64,000 nucleotides of DNA. Source: Candidatus Faecousia intestinigallinarum (GTDB taxonomy: Bacteria > Bacillota > Clostridia > Oscillospirales > Oscillospiraceae). The DNA is taken from assembly GCA_018715805.1 (NCBI GenBank), contig DVKX01000018.1:62001-126000 (forward strand), in the 5' to 3' direction. The notes beneath the pieces were generated by a model. That model searched no databases. It had not been told where the DNA came from and saw only the letters and a program-made list of their open reading frames with translations. Positions 19,710-29,881 of this stretch are shown here, one piece after another (the first letter of the stretch is position 1; every line of letters starts with the position of its first letter). A program made the position numbers and the translations under genes.

Positions 19710-20744
19710 ATGAAAGTTGCATTTTTTGATACAAAGCCCTACGATAAACCAGGTTTTGACCGCTACAGCCAAGAAGCAGGCATCGAGATTAAGTATTTTG
19801 AGACGCATTTGAATGAGGATACCGTTTCCCTGGCCGCCGGATTTGACTGCGTATGCGTATTCGTCAACGACGTCGTAAACGCCGCCGTGGTGGACGCGCT
19901 TTACAACGAAGGCGTGCGAATGATCGCGCTGCGCTGCGCAGGCTTCAACAATGTGGACACACGCGCCTGCTTTGGAAAAATCCATGTGTTCCGCGTCCCT
20001 GCCTACTCCCCCTATGCCGTGGCGGAGCACGCCATGGCCATGCTGCTGAGCATCAACCGGCGCATCCACAAAGCCTATAACCGCACCCGGGAATTTAATT
20101 TCAGCCTCTCCGGCCTGACCGGCTTCGATTTGCATGGCAAGACCGTAGGCGTCATCGGTACAGGCAAGATCGGCAGCATTTTTGCAGACATCTGCAAGGG
20201 CTTCGGGATGCGCGTCCTGGCCTATGATAAATTCCCCAATCCCAATGCCGGCCTCACCTATGTGGATCTGCCCCAGCTGTTTGCTGAGTCCGATGTGATC
20301 TCCCTGCACTGCCCGCTCACAGAGGACACCTATCATATCATCAATGACCAGTCCGTAGAGCAGCTGAAGCCGGGTGTAATCATTGTAAACACCTCCCGGG
20401 GCGCGCTGATCGATACAGAGTCTTTGATCAACGGCATCAAGGTAAAAATTGTGGGCGCCGCCTGTCTGGATGTATATGAGGAAGAGGGAGATCTGTTCTA
20501 TGAGGACTTCTCCGGCCATATCGTCCAGGACGACAAGCTGGTGCGGCTCATCGCCATGCCCAACGTCATCGTCACTTCCCACCAGGCGTTTCTGACCACC
20601 GAAGCGCTGGACAATATTGCTCACACCACCATTACCAACATCCGCAAATTTGCCGCCGGAGAGCCCAGCCCCGATACAGAGGTATGCTATCACTGCGATC
20701 ATCAAAATCACTGTAAGAAACAGCGGCACCAAAAATGCTTCTAA
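19710..20744 (+). CDS. D-lactate dehydrogenase / 2-hydroxyacid dehydrogenase
   Basis: MKVAFFDTKPYDKPGFD; GKTVGVIGTGKIGSIFADICKGFGMRVLAYD; LHCPLTEDTYHIIN; NTSRGALIDTESL. Confidence 0.9.
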   Translation: MKVAFFDTKPYDKPGFDRYSQEAGIEIKYFETHLNEDTVSLAAGFDCVCVFVNDVVNAAVVDALYNEGVRMIALRCAGFNNVDTRACFGKIHVFRVPAYSPYAVAEHAMAMLLSINRRIHKAYNRTREFNFSLSGLTGFDLHGKTVGVIGTGKIGSIFADICKGFGMRVLAYDKFPNPNAGLTYVDLPQLFAESDVISLHCPLTEDTYHIINDQSVEQLKPGVIIVNTSRGALIDTESLINGIKVKIVGAACLDVYEEEGDLFYEDFSGHIVQDDKLVRLIAMPNVIVTSHQAFLTTEALDNIAHTTITNIRKFAAGEPSPDTEVCYHCDHQNHCKKQRHQKCF

Positions 20745-20748
20745 CAGC

Positions 20749-20778
20749 AAACCGCACCGTGTTCCCACGGTGCGGTTT
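20749..20778 (+). terminator. Rho-independent terminator
   Basis: AACCGCACCGT-GTTCCC-ACGGTGCGGTTTTTTGG between convergent genes. Confidence 0.85.
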
Positions 20779-20787
20779 TTTGGGAGG

Positions 20788-21435
20788 TTAAAAGCCTAGA
20801 TCCTCCCCTACCAGAATAAACTGAATCCGTCCCGGCTGACGGCTGCCCCGAGTAATGACGATCTGGTTGCAGATACAGTTTTCCGACTTACAGTCGGCGC
20901 ATACTCCGGTAACCGTGCAGGGAGTCTTCCCCTGAAAGCGCTGCTGGTTGATGGGCGCGGCCACTGTCCGGGCGCGGCGCACCGCCATTTCGATGGTGTC
21001 CTCTACCTTATTCATCCCAGCAATTACCAGCACCTTCTTCGGCCCAAAGATAATGGCCGCCACCCGATTTCCATTGCCGTCAATATTTACCATCTGGCCG
21101 TCCAGGCTCAGAGCGTTAGCGCCCGTCAAAAATACATCTGCCTGGAGACAATCTATGGCTGCCTGGGCTTTTTCCTCCGGCGTTTTTCGGGAATCCCGGT
21201 CAATAACGTCGTAATTTCCGGCCTTTACGGCATCCTGAAGCCCGATTTCCTGGGCGGACATTGCGCCGCCCCAGCCCACGCTGGCGCCCGCAGGGATCAG
21301 CTCTAGCGCCTTTTTCAGCGCCTCGTGCCTGTCCCGGCAGTACCATGCGTCAAAGCGGCGGCTTTGCAGGTTCTTTACCAAAATCTGTCCTCGTTTTTCA
21401 TAATAGAGCTCCTTTGGTGTTGCCATCATGCTCAA
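20788..21435 (-). CDS. LUD domain (lactate utilization / YkgG-like) protein
   Basis: ASVGWGGAMSAQEIGLQDAV; FLTGANALSLDGQMVNIDGNGNRVAAIIFGPKKVLVIAGMNKV. Confidence 0.85.
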   Translation of the reverse strand: MSMMATPKELYYEKRGQILVKNLQSRRFDAWYCRDRHEALKKALELIPAGASVGWGGAMSAQEIGLQDAVKAGNYDVIDRDSRKTPEEKAQAAIDCLQADVFLTGANALSLDGQMVNIDGNGNRVAAIIFGPKKVLVIAGMNKVEDTIEMAVRRARTVAAPINQQRFQGKTPCTVTGVCADCKSENCICNQIVITRGSRQPGRIQFILVGEDLGF

Positions 21436-21457
21436 CTCCTGTTCTCTTGTATTTTAC

Positions 21458-22471
21458 TTACACCCTAAAATCCGCCGCAGCCTTTTGCAGCATTTGGCGG
21501 ATAGGCAGGTGATAAGGACAGCGGGATTCGCAGGCGCCGCACTGAATACAAGCGTCAGCTTTCACCTGCAGGGTATCGTACCGTTCCCTGGCCCAGCCCT
21601 CCAGATCATAGCGGTTCAAATACCCCTGGAACAAAAAGACATTGGGAATGGATATGCCCACCGTGCAGGGGGCGCAGTAGTTGCAGCGGCGGCAGAACTG
21701 CGTTCCCAGGGAATCCCGCACCTGCCGGCAGGCCTCTATCTCCTCCTTCGCCAATGGGGCAGTATTTTCCGCCGCCTGCAGATTGCAGCGCAGTTCGGAA
21801 AGCTCCGCCATGCCCGGAATACAGACGGTAACTGCAGGATTGGACAGAGTATAACGCAGCGCCAGCGCCGCATCCTCAATGGCGCCGCCCGCCAACGGCT
21901 TCATGCAGATAAATGCCTTTCCCAATTTCGCACAGCGGTCTATCAGGGAAGCGCCCTGCTGCTCCACAATATTGTAAGGGAACATGAATGTCTCAAATAC
22001 ATCCGCTTCCAGCGCCTGGGCAAAGACCTCCGCACTATGGGCGGTAATACCAATATGTCCAATAATCCCATCTGCCTTGGCCTGCAGCAGCGCTTCCATA
22101 GCGCCTCCAGGGGCGAAAATCGTCTCCAAATCCGACAGGCTGGGGTTATGAAGCTGGTAAACATCAATATAATGGGTACGGAGATCCCGCAGACTGGCCG
22201 CCAGATTTTCCTGCATCTCCTCTGCACGCAAGGCCCGGCACTTGGTGGCCAGCACAAACGCGTCCCGCAGTCCCAATTCCTCCAGGGACTGCCCGATCCA
22301 GGCCTCGCTGACGGTATAGCCACGGGCGGTATCGATATAATTAACGCCGGCATCTTGCAGGGCTTTCAGCAATTCCCGGGTACGGGGCTGGTCGATGCGC
22401 TGAATGGGGATACCGCCAAACCCCAGTCTGGAAACCCGCAGCCCAGTGCTGCCAAGGGTAGTGTATCGCAT
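21458..22471 (-). CDS. Aldo/keto reductase with C-terminal 4Fe-4S cysteine cluster
   Basis: MRYTTLGSTGLRVSRLGFGGIPIQRI; CIQCGACESRCPYHLPI. Confidence 0.9.
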   Translation of the reverse strand: MRYTTLGSTGLRVSRLGFGGIPIQRIDQPRTRELLKALQDAGVNYIDTARGYTVSEAWIGQSLEELGLRDAFVLATKCRALRAEEMQENLAASLRDLRTHYIDVYQLHNPSLSDLETIFAPGGAMEALLQAKADGIIGHIGITAHSAEVFAQALEADVFETFMFPYNIVEQQGASLIDRCAKLGKAFICMKPLAGGAIEDAALALRYTLSNPAVTVCIPGMAELSELRCNLQAAENTAPLAKEEIEACRQVRDSLGTQFCRRCNYCAPCTVGISIPNVFLFQGYLNRYDLEGWARERYDTLQVKADACIQCGACESRCPYHLPIRQMLQKAAADFRV

Positions 22472-22544
22472 AAAAGTCTCCCCTTTCTTTCATGGGTTTT
22501 TCTTTATTATAACAAGCGGCAATGAAAAATTCAACCAAAAGCAC

Positions 22545-22572
22545 ACCGGCCGTCCCATATGAGACGGCCGGT
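22545..22572 (-). terminator. Terminator-like hairpin downstream of the aminotransferase gene
   Basis: ACCGGCCGTC-CCATATGA-GACGGCCGGT. Confidence 0.6.
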
Positions 22573-22590
22573 GGAAATGCAGCTTTTCTC

Positions 22591-23868
22591 TTATTTCCCC
22601 AGCAGCTGCTCCAACGCTGCCAGCTTCAGGCAGGTGCAAAACACATCCATGGCCTGCACCAGCTCCTCCACAGGGGGAAAGCTGGGAGCGATGCGGATAT
22701 TACTGTCCAGGGGATCCAATCCATTGGGGTATGTGGCGCCCGCCGGCGTCATAGTAACCCCCGCCTGCTTGCACAGGTACAGCGCTCGCCGAGCCGTACC
22801 CGGCATGGTATTTAGGCTGACAAAATAGCCGCCCTTGGGCTGATTCCAGTGAGCAAATCCCAGCGGCCGGATCTCCCGTTCCAGCGCGTCAAAGACCGCA
22901 TGGAATTTTGGTGCCATGATCTTGCCGTGCTCTTTCATCAGCGCAATGGTATGTTCCTTATCCTTCAGAAAACGAACATGGCGCAGCTGATTCAGCTTAT
23001 CATAGGAGATCATCTGCACCGCCAGAATCCCCGTGAAATAGTCGATATTCGCTTTGGAAGAGGCCAGCACGGAAATGCCGGCTCCTGCAAAGGTGATCTT
23101 CGAGGTGGACGCGAATTCAAAGACCATGTCAGGATGCCCTGCTTCCGCACACAAGGAAATAATATCTGGGAAAGGAACGTACTCTCCCTCAAATTCATGG
23201 ACGCAGTAAGCGTTATCCCACATGAGGATAAAGTCCGGCGCCGCCGCATTCAGCGCGGCCAGACGGTGAATGGTTTCGTCGGAATAGATAATGCCATCCG
23301 GATTGGAATACTTCGGCACACACCAAATTCCCTTGACCTGGGGATCCTTTACCAGTTCTTCCACCATATCCATGTCCGGACCGGTGGGTGTCATCGGTAC
23401 GGCAATCAATTCGGCGCCCATGAAACCAGCCAGACGGAAATGGCGGTCATATCCGGGGCTGGGGCAAAGGAACTTCACGCGCTCCTCCCGGCACCAGGCA
23501 CGGGGGCTGTTCAAAAGCCCGTGGGTATAGGCTCTGGACACCACATCAAACATAAAATTCAGGCTGGAAGAGCCGCCAACAAAGGTTTCTTCCGGCTTGC
23601 AGCCCAGTATATCCGCCCAATAAGCCCGCGCAGAAGGCAGGCCGGCCAACTCGCCATAGTTGCGGCAGTCAATTCCGTCCTCAAAGCAATCCTCCGGCGT
23701 CTGTAAAACGGTCAGCAGGCCGCTTACCGAGTCCAGCTGCTGTTTGGAGGGCTTTCCCCGCGCCATATTGAGTTTCAACCCCATCGCTTTGCACGCATCG
23801 TACTGCGACAGAACCGCTTGGTATTCTTTCTCAAGCTCACCCCTGGATTTGCAGGAATAGGGGGTCAT
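22591..23868 (-). CDS. Pyridoxal-phosphate aminotransferase, aspartate aminotransferase-like (class Ic-type)
   Basis: LNMARGKPSKQQLD; GGSSSLNFMFDVVSRAY; EFASTSKITFAGAGISVLASSK; WNQPKGGYFVSL. Start chosen from RBS spacing. Confidence 0.85.
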   Translation of the reverse strand: MTPYSCKSRGELEKEYQAVLSQYDACKAMGLKLNMARGKPSKQQLDSVSGLLTVLQTPEDCFEDGIDCRNYGELAGLPSARAYWADILGCKPEETFVGGSSSLNFMFDVVSRAYTHGLLNSPRAWCREERVKFLCPSPGYDRHFRLAGFMGAELIAVPMTPTGPDMDMVEELVKDPQVKGIWCVPKYSNPDGIIYSDETIHRLAALNAAAPDFILMWDNAYCVHEFEGEYVPFPDIISLCAEAGHPDMVFEFASTSKITFAGAGISVLASSKANIDYFTGILAVQMISYDKLNQLRHVRFLKDKEHTIALMKEHGKIMAPKFHAVFDALEREIRPLGFAHWNQPKGGYFVSLNTMPGTARRALYLCKQAGVTMTPAGATYPNGLDPLDSNIRIAPSFPPVEELVQAMDVFCTCLKLAALEQLLGK

Positions 23869-24132
23869 ATCCATCATCCTTTCCATAAAAAAGCAGTGCC
23901 CAACGGGCATATTATACGCTTTTGCCGTCAAAAATGCAACATCAATACCAGCACAAATTCATTTTTTACGTTCTGTTGTGAAGATTTGTGATATTACACA
24001 AAAGGAATCCAACCCAAAAACCATTTTTATACATTTTTAATCCTTGCATTTTTCCGACATATCACATAGAATTTTACCAGGAATCCGTCATTTTCGGGTA
24101 AAATACCCGACTTTTAGAAAGGAAGCTGTATT

Positions 24133-26217
24133 ATGGGCGAAATCTGGAATGTTCCCGAAATTTTCGGCAGCGACGTGTTTAACGAGGCTGTTATGCAGCA
24201 GCGGCTGTCCCCGGAGGTATACCGCGCCTGGAAAAACAGCATCTCCACCGGAAAGGCTCTGGAGCTTCCGGTGGCCAACGAAATTGCCGAAGCTATGAAA
24301 GTATGGGCTATCGAACACGGCGCCACCCACTTTACCCATTGGTTCCAGCCCATGACTGGTATCACTGCGGAAAAGCATGACTCTTTTATTGAGCCTACCG
24401 GAGACGGCAAGGTAATCATGGCTTTCTCCGGCAAGGAACTGGTGCAGGGCGAATCCGACGCTTCCAGCTTCCCCTCCGGCGGTCTGCGAGCTACTTTTGA
24501 GGCCAGAGGATACACCGCCTGGGATCCTACGGCATTTGCCTTTGTAAAGGATGGCAGTCTGTATATCCCCACCTGTTTCTTCTCCTATACCGGCGCCGCT
24601 CTGGATAAGAAAACGCCTCTGCTGCGCTCCATCGACGAAATATCCCGAGAGGCTATCCGTATTCTGCGGTTATTTGGCGACCAGGAAACCCAGCGGATCA
24701 TTTCCTGCGTAGGCGCTGAGCAGGAGTATTTTCTCTTGCCCAGAGATCTCTACGCACAGCGGGAGGATCTGCGGCTCACCGGCCGCACCCTGTTTGGCGC
24801 GCCTGCGCCCAAAGGGCAGGAAATGGGCGATCACTATTACGGAACCATCCGTACCCGCGTTTCCAGCTTCATGAAGGATTTGGACGAGCAGCTTTGGAGG
24901 CTGGGCGTCCTGTCCAAGACCAAACACAACGAGGTGGCGCCCTGCCAACATGAAATGGCTCCCATCTATACCGATGTGAACACCGCCTGTGATAATAACC
25001 AGCTGATTATGGAGATCATGAAAAAATGCGCCGCCAAGCACAACCTGGTCTGTCTGCTCCATGAGAAGCCCTTTGCCGGCGTCAACGGCTCCGGCAAGCA
25101 CAACAACTGGTCGCTGTCCACCGATACCGGCCGCAACCTCTTCAGCCCCGGGAAAACCCCCCGGCAGAACGCCCAATTCCTGGTATTCCTGGCGGCGTTT
25201 CTCAAAGGTGTAGACGAATATCAGGATTTTCTCCGTTCCACCGTGGCCTTTGCGGGCAACGACCACCGCCTGGGCGCCAACGAAGCGCCACCCGCCATTA
25301 TCTCCATCTTCCTGGGAGACGAGTTGACGGCGGTGGTGGATTCCATCATCAACGGCACCAATTATACCGATCCGGAAAAGAGCCTGATGCGCATTGGCGT
25401 AGACGTACTTCCGGCCATTCCCAAGGATACCACCGATCGCAACCGCACCAGTCCCCTGGCGTTCACAGGCAATAAATTTGAATTCCGTATGCTTGGCTCT
25501 TCCCAGTCCATTGCCGGTCCCAATATCGCCCTGAATACCATCATGGCGGAGGAGCTGGGAAAATTTGCGGATATTCTGGAAAGCGCCCCGGATTTCCATG
25601 CCGCGCTGCAAAAATTAGTGTGCGACACCTTTACAGAGCATCAGAGAATCATCTTCAACGGCAATGGATATTCCTCGGAGTGGATGCTGGAAGCCGCCAA
25701 CCGCGGCTTGAGTAACTATCCTGCCAGCAACACCAGCCTCATCAGCTACGACGATCCCAAAAACATCGATCTGGTCACCCGTCGGGGCATTTTCTCCCGG
25801 GAGGAATTCCATGCGCGGTATCAGATTCATCTCGCCACCTATGCCAAGACTATCCGCATTGAGGCGCGTACCATGGTGGATATGATTCGGAAGCAGATTC
25901 TTCCGGCTGTCTACGCCTATACCTCCGCTCTGGCCAAAGGCGTAGCCGCCAAGCAAACTTTGGGGCTTCCGCACAAAGCAGAAACTGATCTGCTGCAGCG
26001 GCTGGGGCGTTCCGCCGACCGGCTTTATGAGACTTGCGAGGCGCTGAATTCCCATATTGCCTTCTCCCCTGAGGGAGCACTGGAGCAGGCGAACTATTGC
26101 CACGATGTGCTCATGCGGGACATGAAGCACGCCCGGAAGGATGCCGATCTTTTAGAGCAGCTTACGGATAAATCCTATTGGCCTTATCCTACTTATTCCG
26201 ATCTTCTGTTTTATTGA
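24133..26217 (+). CDS. glnN: Glutamine synthetase type III
   Basis: THFTHWFQPMTGITAEKHDSF; FPSGGLRATFEARGYTAWDPT; QHEMAPIYTDVNTACDNNQL; GVNGSGKHNNWSLST. Confidence 0.95.
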   Translation: MGEIWNVPEIFGSDVFNEAVMQQRLSPEVYRAWKNSISTGKALELPVANEIAEAMKVWAIEHGATHFTHWFQPMTGITAEKHDSFIEPTGDGKVIMAFSGKELVQGESDASSFPSGGLRATFEARGYTAWDPTAFAFVKDGSLYIPTCFFSYTGAALDKKTPLLRSIDEISREAIRILRLFGDQETQRIISCVGAEQEYFLLPRDLYAQREDLRLTGRTLFGAPAPKGQEMGDHYYGTIRTRVSSFMKDLDEQLWRLGVLSKTKHNEVAPCQHEMAPIYTDVNTACDNNQLIMEIMKKCAAKHNLVCLLHEKPFAGVNGSGKHNNWSLSTDTGRNLFSPGKTPRQNAQFLVFLAAFLKGVDEYQDFLRSTVAFAGNDHRLGANEAPPAIISIFLGDELTAVVDSIINGTNYTDPEKSLMRIGVDVLPAIPKDTTDRNRTSPLAFTGNKFEFRMLGSSQSIAGPNIALNTIMAEELGKFADILESAPDFHAALQKLVCDTFTEHQRIIFNGNGYSSEWMLEAANRGLSNYPASNTSLISYDDPKNIDLVTRRGIFSREEFHARYQIHLATYAKTIRIEARTMVDMIRKQILPAVYAYTSALAKGVAAKQTLGLPHKAETDLLQRLGRSADRLYETCEALNSHIAFSPEGALEQANYCHDVLMRDMKHARKDADLLEQLTDKSYWPYPTYSDLLFY

Positions 26218-26371
26218 CCATTGGGCGCTCTGGTGAGGCAAAAGGAATACCGGCGGCATCTTGACCTGTTTTTCTTCTATGAATATTGCGAATGGGTCTG
26301 TATCGACCATCGTTATAACGCCCTGGACGGAGATTACCATTGCTATGATCTTCCTTCCCAAACAGAATCGC

Positions 26372-26400
26372 GCTGCCCGCCATATTGGCGGGCAGCTTTC
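26372..26400 (+). terminator. Rho-independent terminator after glnN
   Basis: GCTGCCCGCC-ATATT-GGCGGGCAGC then TTTCT. Confidence 0.7.
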
Positions 26401-26424
26401 TGTATAGGCGTCGGGTCAGCCATA

Positions 26425-26883
26425 TCACCCCCTGTGGATATATACCCGGATTTCATTTGGCTGTCCATCCTCCCGCGCCATACACAGAAATTCCCATCCA
26501 TAGCGTTCGTAAAAGGAAGTGTGATCTGTGACCAGATATATTGTAGGGATTCCTTTTTCTTTCATATCGGCGCATACATAATTTAACAGAGCGCCGGCCA
26601 CACCGCAGCCCCGCCTGTCTTGTTCGGTATAAACCGCACAGACATTGGGTGCAAGGTCTTTCCGGTCGTGGTAATCGTTTTCAATTACGCCCAGCCCTCC
26701 AATGATCCTGTCCTTTTCCATCGCCAAATACCATTGGGGCACCGGCTCTTTTCCCGCAAGGCACGCCTCCATGCTTTCCAGATACGCTTCCAAAGGAATA
26801 TGCCATTTTTCATGAAACCACCGCGCAGCGCGCTCCTTCATCTGCGGCCTGTCCATCAGCCGTATAATTTCATAATCCATCAC
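26425..26883 (-). CDS. GNAT family N-acetyltransferase
   Basis: PNVCAVYTEQDRRGCGVAGALLNYVCADMKEKGIPTIYLVTDHTSFYERYGWEF. Confidence 0.85.
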   Translation of the reverse strand: MMDYEIIRLMDRPQMKERAARWFHEKWHIPLEAYLESMEACLAGKEPVPQWYLAMEKDRIIGGLGVIENDYHDRKDLAPNVCAVYTEQDRRGCGVAGALLNYVCADMKEKGIPTIYLVTDHTSFYERYGWEFLCMAREDGQPNEIRVYIHRG

Positions 26884-26966
26884 AACCGCCTCCTTATTTC
26901 GTACTTCCCATGCCGCTGTATGCGCAGACCGGGGCAGATGTTCCGCCCCGGTCTATGGATATTCGA

Positions 26967-28763
26967 TTACTGCAGCGCCTTCAGCCGCTGAATATATTGC
27001 TTCACCCGACGTTCCTTCTCCGCCCGGTACAACGCATCGCTGCCGGAATGAATCTCCCGCAGATATTCATAGTGATTTTGCAGGATGGCCTCATTGTCCC
27101 GTGCCATCATCATCACCGCAATGGAAGAACAATGGTCGGAGGCGCGCTCCAAGTAGGTCAGCGTTTCCATGAATACCAAACCGGCGGACACCGAGCAAGC
27201 GCTGTTCTTCAGCCGCTTGGTGTGACGATCCCGGAGGATCATCACCATATCGTCAATGACCTCCTCCAGCGGTTCAATGGTCTTCACCCGCTGCCGGTCG
27301 TCCTGGGTGAACACATCCACAGTCAGGCTGATTACTTCATTCACTGCGTCGCAGATTACGCCCAGCTCTTTTTGCGCCACATCGGAAAACATTGTGCTGT
27401 CCGCCTGCAGGCGCTGGGAGAGTTCCACCAGGTTCGTGGCATAGTCGCCGATCCGCTCAAAGCTGGGCACTACCTGCATCAGCATATCCAGCTGCCGATC
27501 CTCATGCTCGCTCTCCACAGCCTTGCTCAGGCCGATCAAAAAGTGGTCGGATTCATCCGCAAAGGTATCCAGATTGTTCTCATCCTCGTCAATCTGCTTC
27601 AATATCGAGGCGTCATAGTGAAACAGCTGCTGACAGCCACGCTGAAAATTGTCCCGGGCAATAGCGCCCATGGCGGCCACCGCTTTGGTAGCCTCGCTGA
27701 TGGCCACTGCCGGGGAAATATACAGCTTCTCATCCAGCGTATGCAGCTCGGGATGCGCCTGCTTCACGCGCTTCCGCTTGGGCAGCACCAGCTCCGAGAG
27801 TTTCACCAGCTGCTTGGTAAAGGGCAGCAGCACAATGGCGGTAATCAAATTAAAGATCGTCTGGAAGTTGGCGATGGCGCCGCTGTCCACCACGCGCACC
27901 CAATATTCCCGGCCAAATATGTCGTTGCTCTGCATAATGGTCATAACGATCATGAACAGCACCGTACCGAAGGTATTAAACGCAATATGCACCACGCCGG
28001 TACGCTTGGCGTCCCGGGAGGAACCAATGGAGCAGACCATAGCGGTGGTCACGCAGGTGCCCAGATTGATGCCCATGATAATAGGATAGACCATGGAAAA
28101 TGTCATAGCGCCGGTGGAGGACAGCGCCTGGAGCATACCCACCATGGCGGAGGAGCTTTGAACGATCACCGTCAACACCAGGCCGGATAGAATCCCCAGC
28201 AGCGGATTTCCAGCAAAGTTGGCCAAAATCGCCGCAAACTCTGCGGACTCCGCCAAAGGCTCCACCGCCGCCGTCATATTCAGCAGACCGGAAAACAAAA
28301 TGCCGAAACCAATGAAAATGTCTCCCACAGTGTTGGCCGTTTTGTTCTTGACAAACATGATGAGAATAATTCCCACCACCAGTGCAATGGGCGCCAAGGT
28401 ATCCGGCTTACAGAACTCCAGAATGAGATTGCCCCCAGCGTCAATATCCATCAACCGAATAATCTGCGCTGTGATAGTAGTGCCAATATTCGCGCCCAAA
28501 ACAATTGAAACCGCCTGGCGAAGCGTGAGCACGCTTGCGCCGATCAGCGCCACCGTCAGCACAATGGTGGCTGTGGAGCTCTGGATAACCGCCGTTACCA
28601 GCGCGCCCGTAAGCACACCCATCAGCACGTTTCCAGTGGCCTTTTCCAAAACCCGCTTCAGCGCAGCGCCGGAGCTGTTTTTCAGTCCGTCGCCCATGAC
28701 CTCGATGCCATACAGGAACATGGCCAATCCGCCGAGCAGTTTAATAACGGCAAAAATATCCAT
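26967..28763 (-). CDS. Na/Pi cotransporter family protein with C-terminal PhoU-like domain
   Basis: LLGGLAMFLYGIEVMGDGLKNSSG; TALVTAVIQSSTATIVLTVALIGAS; SVLGANIGTT-type repeats; C-terminal helical PhoU-like region. Confidence 0.9.
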   Translation of the reverse strand: MDIFAVIKLLGGLAMFLYGIEVMGDGLKNSSGAALKRVLEKATGNVLMGVLTGALVTAVIQSSTATIVLTVALIGASVLTLRQAVSIVLGANIGTTITAQIIRLMDIDAGGNLILEFCKPDTLAPIALVVGIILIMFVKNKTANTVGDIFIGFGILFSGLLNMTAAVEPLAESAEFAAILANFAGNPLLGILSGLVLTVIVQSSSAMVGMLQALSSTGAMTFSMVYPIIMGINLGTCVTTAMVCSIGSSRDAKRTGVVHIAFNTFGTVLFMIVMTIMQSNDIFGREYWVRVVDSGAIANFQTIFNLITAIVLLPFTKQLVKLSELVLPKRKRVKQAHPELHTLDEKLYISPAVAISEATKAVAAMGAIARDNFQRGCQQLFHYDASILKQIDEDENNLDTFADESDHFLIGLSKAVESEHEDRQLDMLMQVVPSFERIGDYATNLVELSQRLQADSTMFSDVAQKELGVICDAVNEVISLTVDVFTQDDRQRVKTIEPLEEVIDDMVMILRDRHTKRLKNSACSVSAGLVFMETLTYLERASDHCSSIAVMMMARDNEAILQNHYEYLREIHSGSDALYRAEKERRVKQYIQRLKALQ

Positions 28764-28895
28764 AATAAACTCCATTTCTCTTTTTTCAGTCTAACAAAAC
28801 CCACTATAAATTATATGTACATTTCCCCAAAAAGTACAGGAGGCATTTTTTACAAAAAAAGCCAAATTCCATCTGTAAATCTGGATGAAATGGAT

Positions 28896-29333
28896 TTATT
28901 TTCCTGTTGAGCCAAAGCCTCCCAGCCCCCGCTGGGTTTCGGTAAGTTCATTGGCTTCCACATACGCAGGCGTCAGCACCGGCGTAATAATCAGCTGCGC
29001 CACACGTTCGCCAGGTTCAATGGTCTGTGTCTGAGCGCTGTGGTTGTGCAGCACCACAGTGATCTCGCCGCGGTAGTCGCTGTCGATGACACCCACCTTA
29101 TTGGCAGGTGCCACTCCTCTCTTACAGGCCAGACCGCTGCGGGCATACACCAGTCCGGCGCAGCCCTCCGGCACTTCCAAAGCAATCCCTGTGGGAACCC
29201 ATATCGTCTCTCCCGGCGCTGCTGTTACTGCCTGCTCCAAGCAGGCGTAGAGATCCGCGCCTGCCGCCTGACTGGAACCATAGGTGGGCAGCTTTGCGCC
29301 TGGGCGCAGCTTTTTAACGGCAATACTGTTCAT
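28896..29333 (-). CDS. dut: dUTP diphosphatase
   Basis: AGADLYACLE; VYARSGLACKRGV; GVIDSDYRGEITVVLHN; ERVAQLIITPV; RGLGGFGSTGK. Confidence 0.93.
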   Translation of the reverse strand: MNSIAVKKLRPGAKLPTYGSSQAAGADLYACLEQAVTAAPGETIWVPTGIALEVPEGCAGLVYARSGLACKRGVAPANKVGVIDSDYRGEITVVLHNHSAQTQTIEPGERVAQLIITPVLTPAYVEANELTETQRGLGGFGSTGK

Positions 29334-29881
29334 TATTTGATACCCCTTCCGTCCCCCTGCCAGTCTTCCCACAGGACGACCTTATTTTCCCGCAAGGACG
29401 CTGGCACATCGATGAGCCTTTGATTGGAGGATCCCCGAAAACGCAGGGTCAAATCCTTCTTTTCCTCCACGAAACGGCCGTCCACCAGCACATCCAAATA
29501 CCCAACATACTCCCGCGTCACCGCCGGATCTCCCAGCTTGCCGGACAGGATATCCTTATCAAACAGATAGCCGGAAAATGCCCAGATGGATTTCTCCGGA
29601 TATTTCGTCTTGATCTGCCGCAGCAGCTCCAAGATTGGCTCCTGATTCTCCGGCTCGAATGGTTCGCCGCCCAGCAGCGTCAGCCCCTTGATATAGGCGG
29701 GCTCCATCATCGCCAAAATCTCCGCGATGGTTTCCTGCGTAAAGGGCTGACCGTAGGAAAAGTCCCAGGCTTCCTGATTGAAGCAGCCCTTACAGTGGTG
29801 GGTGCATCCGGAAACGAACAGACTCACCCGAACGCCGGGGCCGTTGGCTATGTCATTATTCTTGATATTCGCGTAATTCAT
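29333..29881 (-). CDS. nrdG: Anaerobic ribonucleotide reductase activating protein
   Basis: MNYANIKNNDIANGPGVRVSLFVSGCTHHCKGCFNQEAWDF (radical SAM CxxxCxxC-type); LLGGEPFEPEN. Confidence 0.9.
   Translation of the reverse strand: MNYANIKNNDIANGPGVRVSLFVSGCTHHCKGCFNQEAWDFSYGQPFTQETIAEILAMMEPAYIKGLTLLGGEPFEPENQEPILELLRQIKTKYPEKSIWAFSGYLFDKDILSGKLGDPAVTREYVGYLDVLVDGRFVEEKKDLTLRFRGSSNQRLIDVPASLRENKVVLWEDWQGDGRGIK

Noticed and set aside
23986-24001. TTGTG-ATATTA-CACAA inverted repeat upstream of glnN, considered as Rex or GlnR site
   Set aside because: Spacer length does not fit Rex (8-nt spacer) or the GlnR TGTNA-N7-TNACA consensus; short palindromes like this arise by chance in AT-rich DNA.
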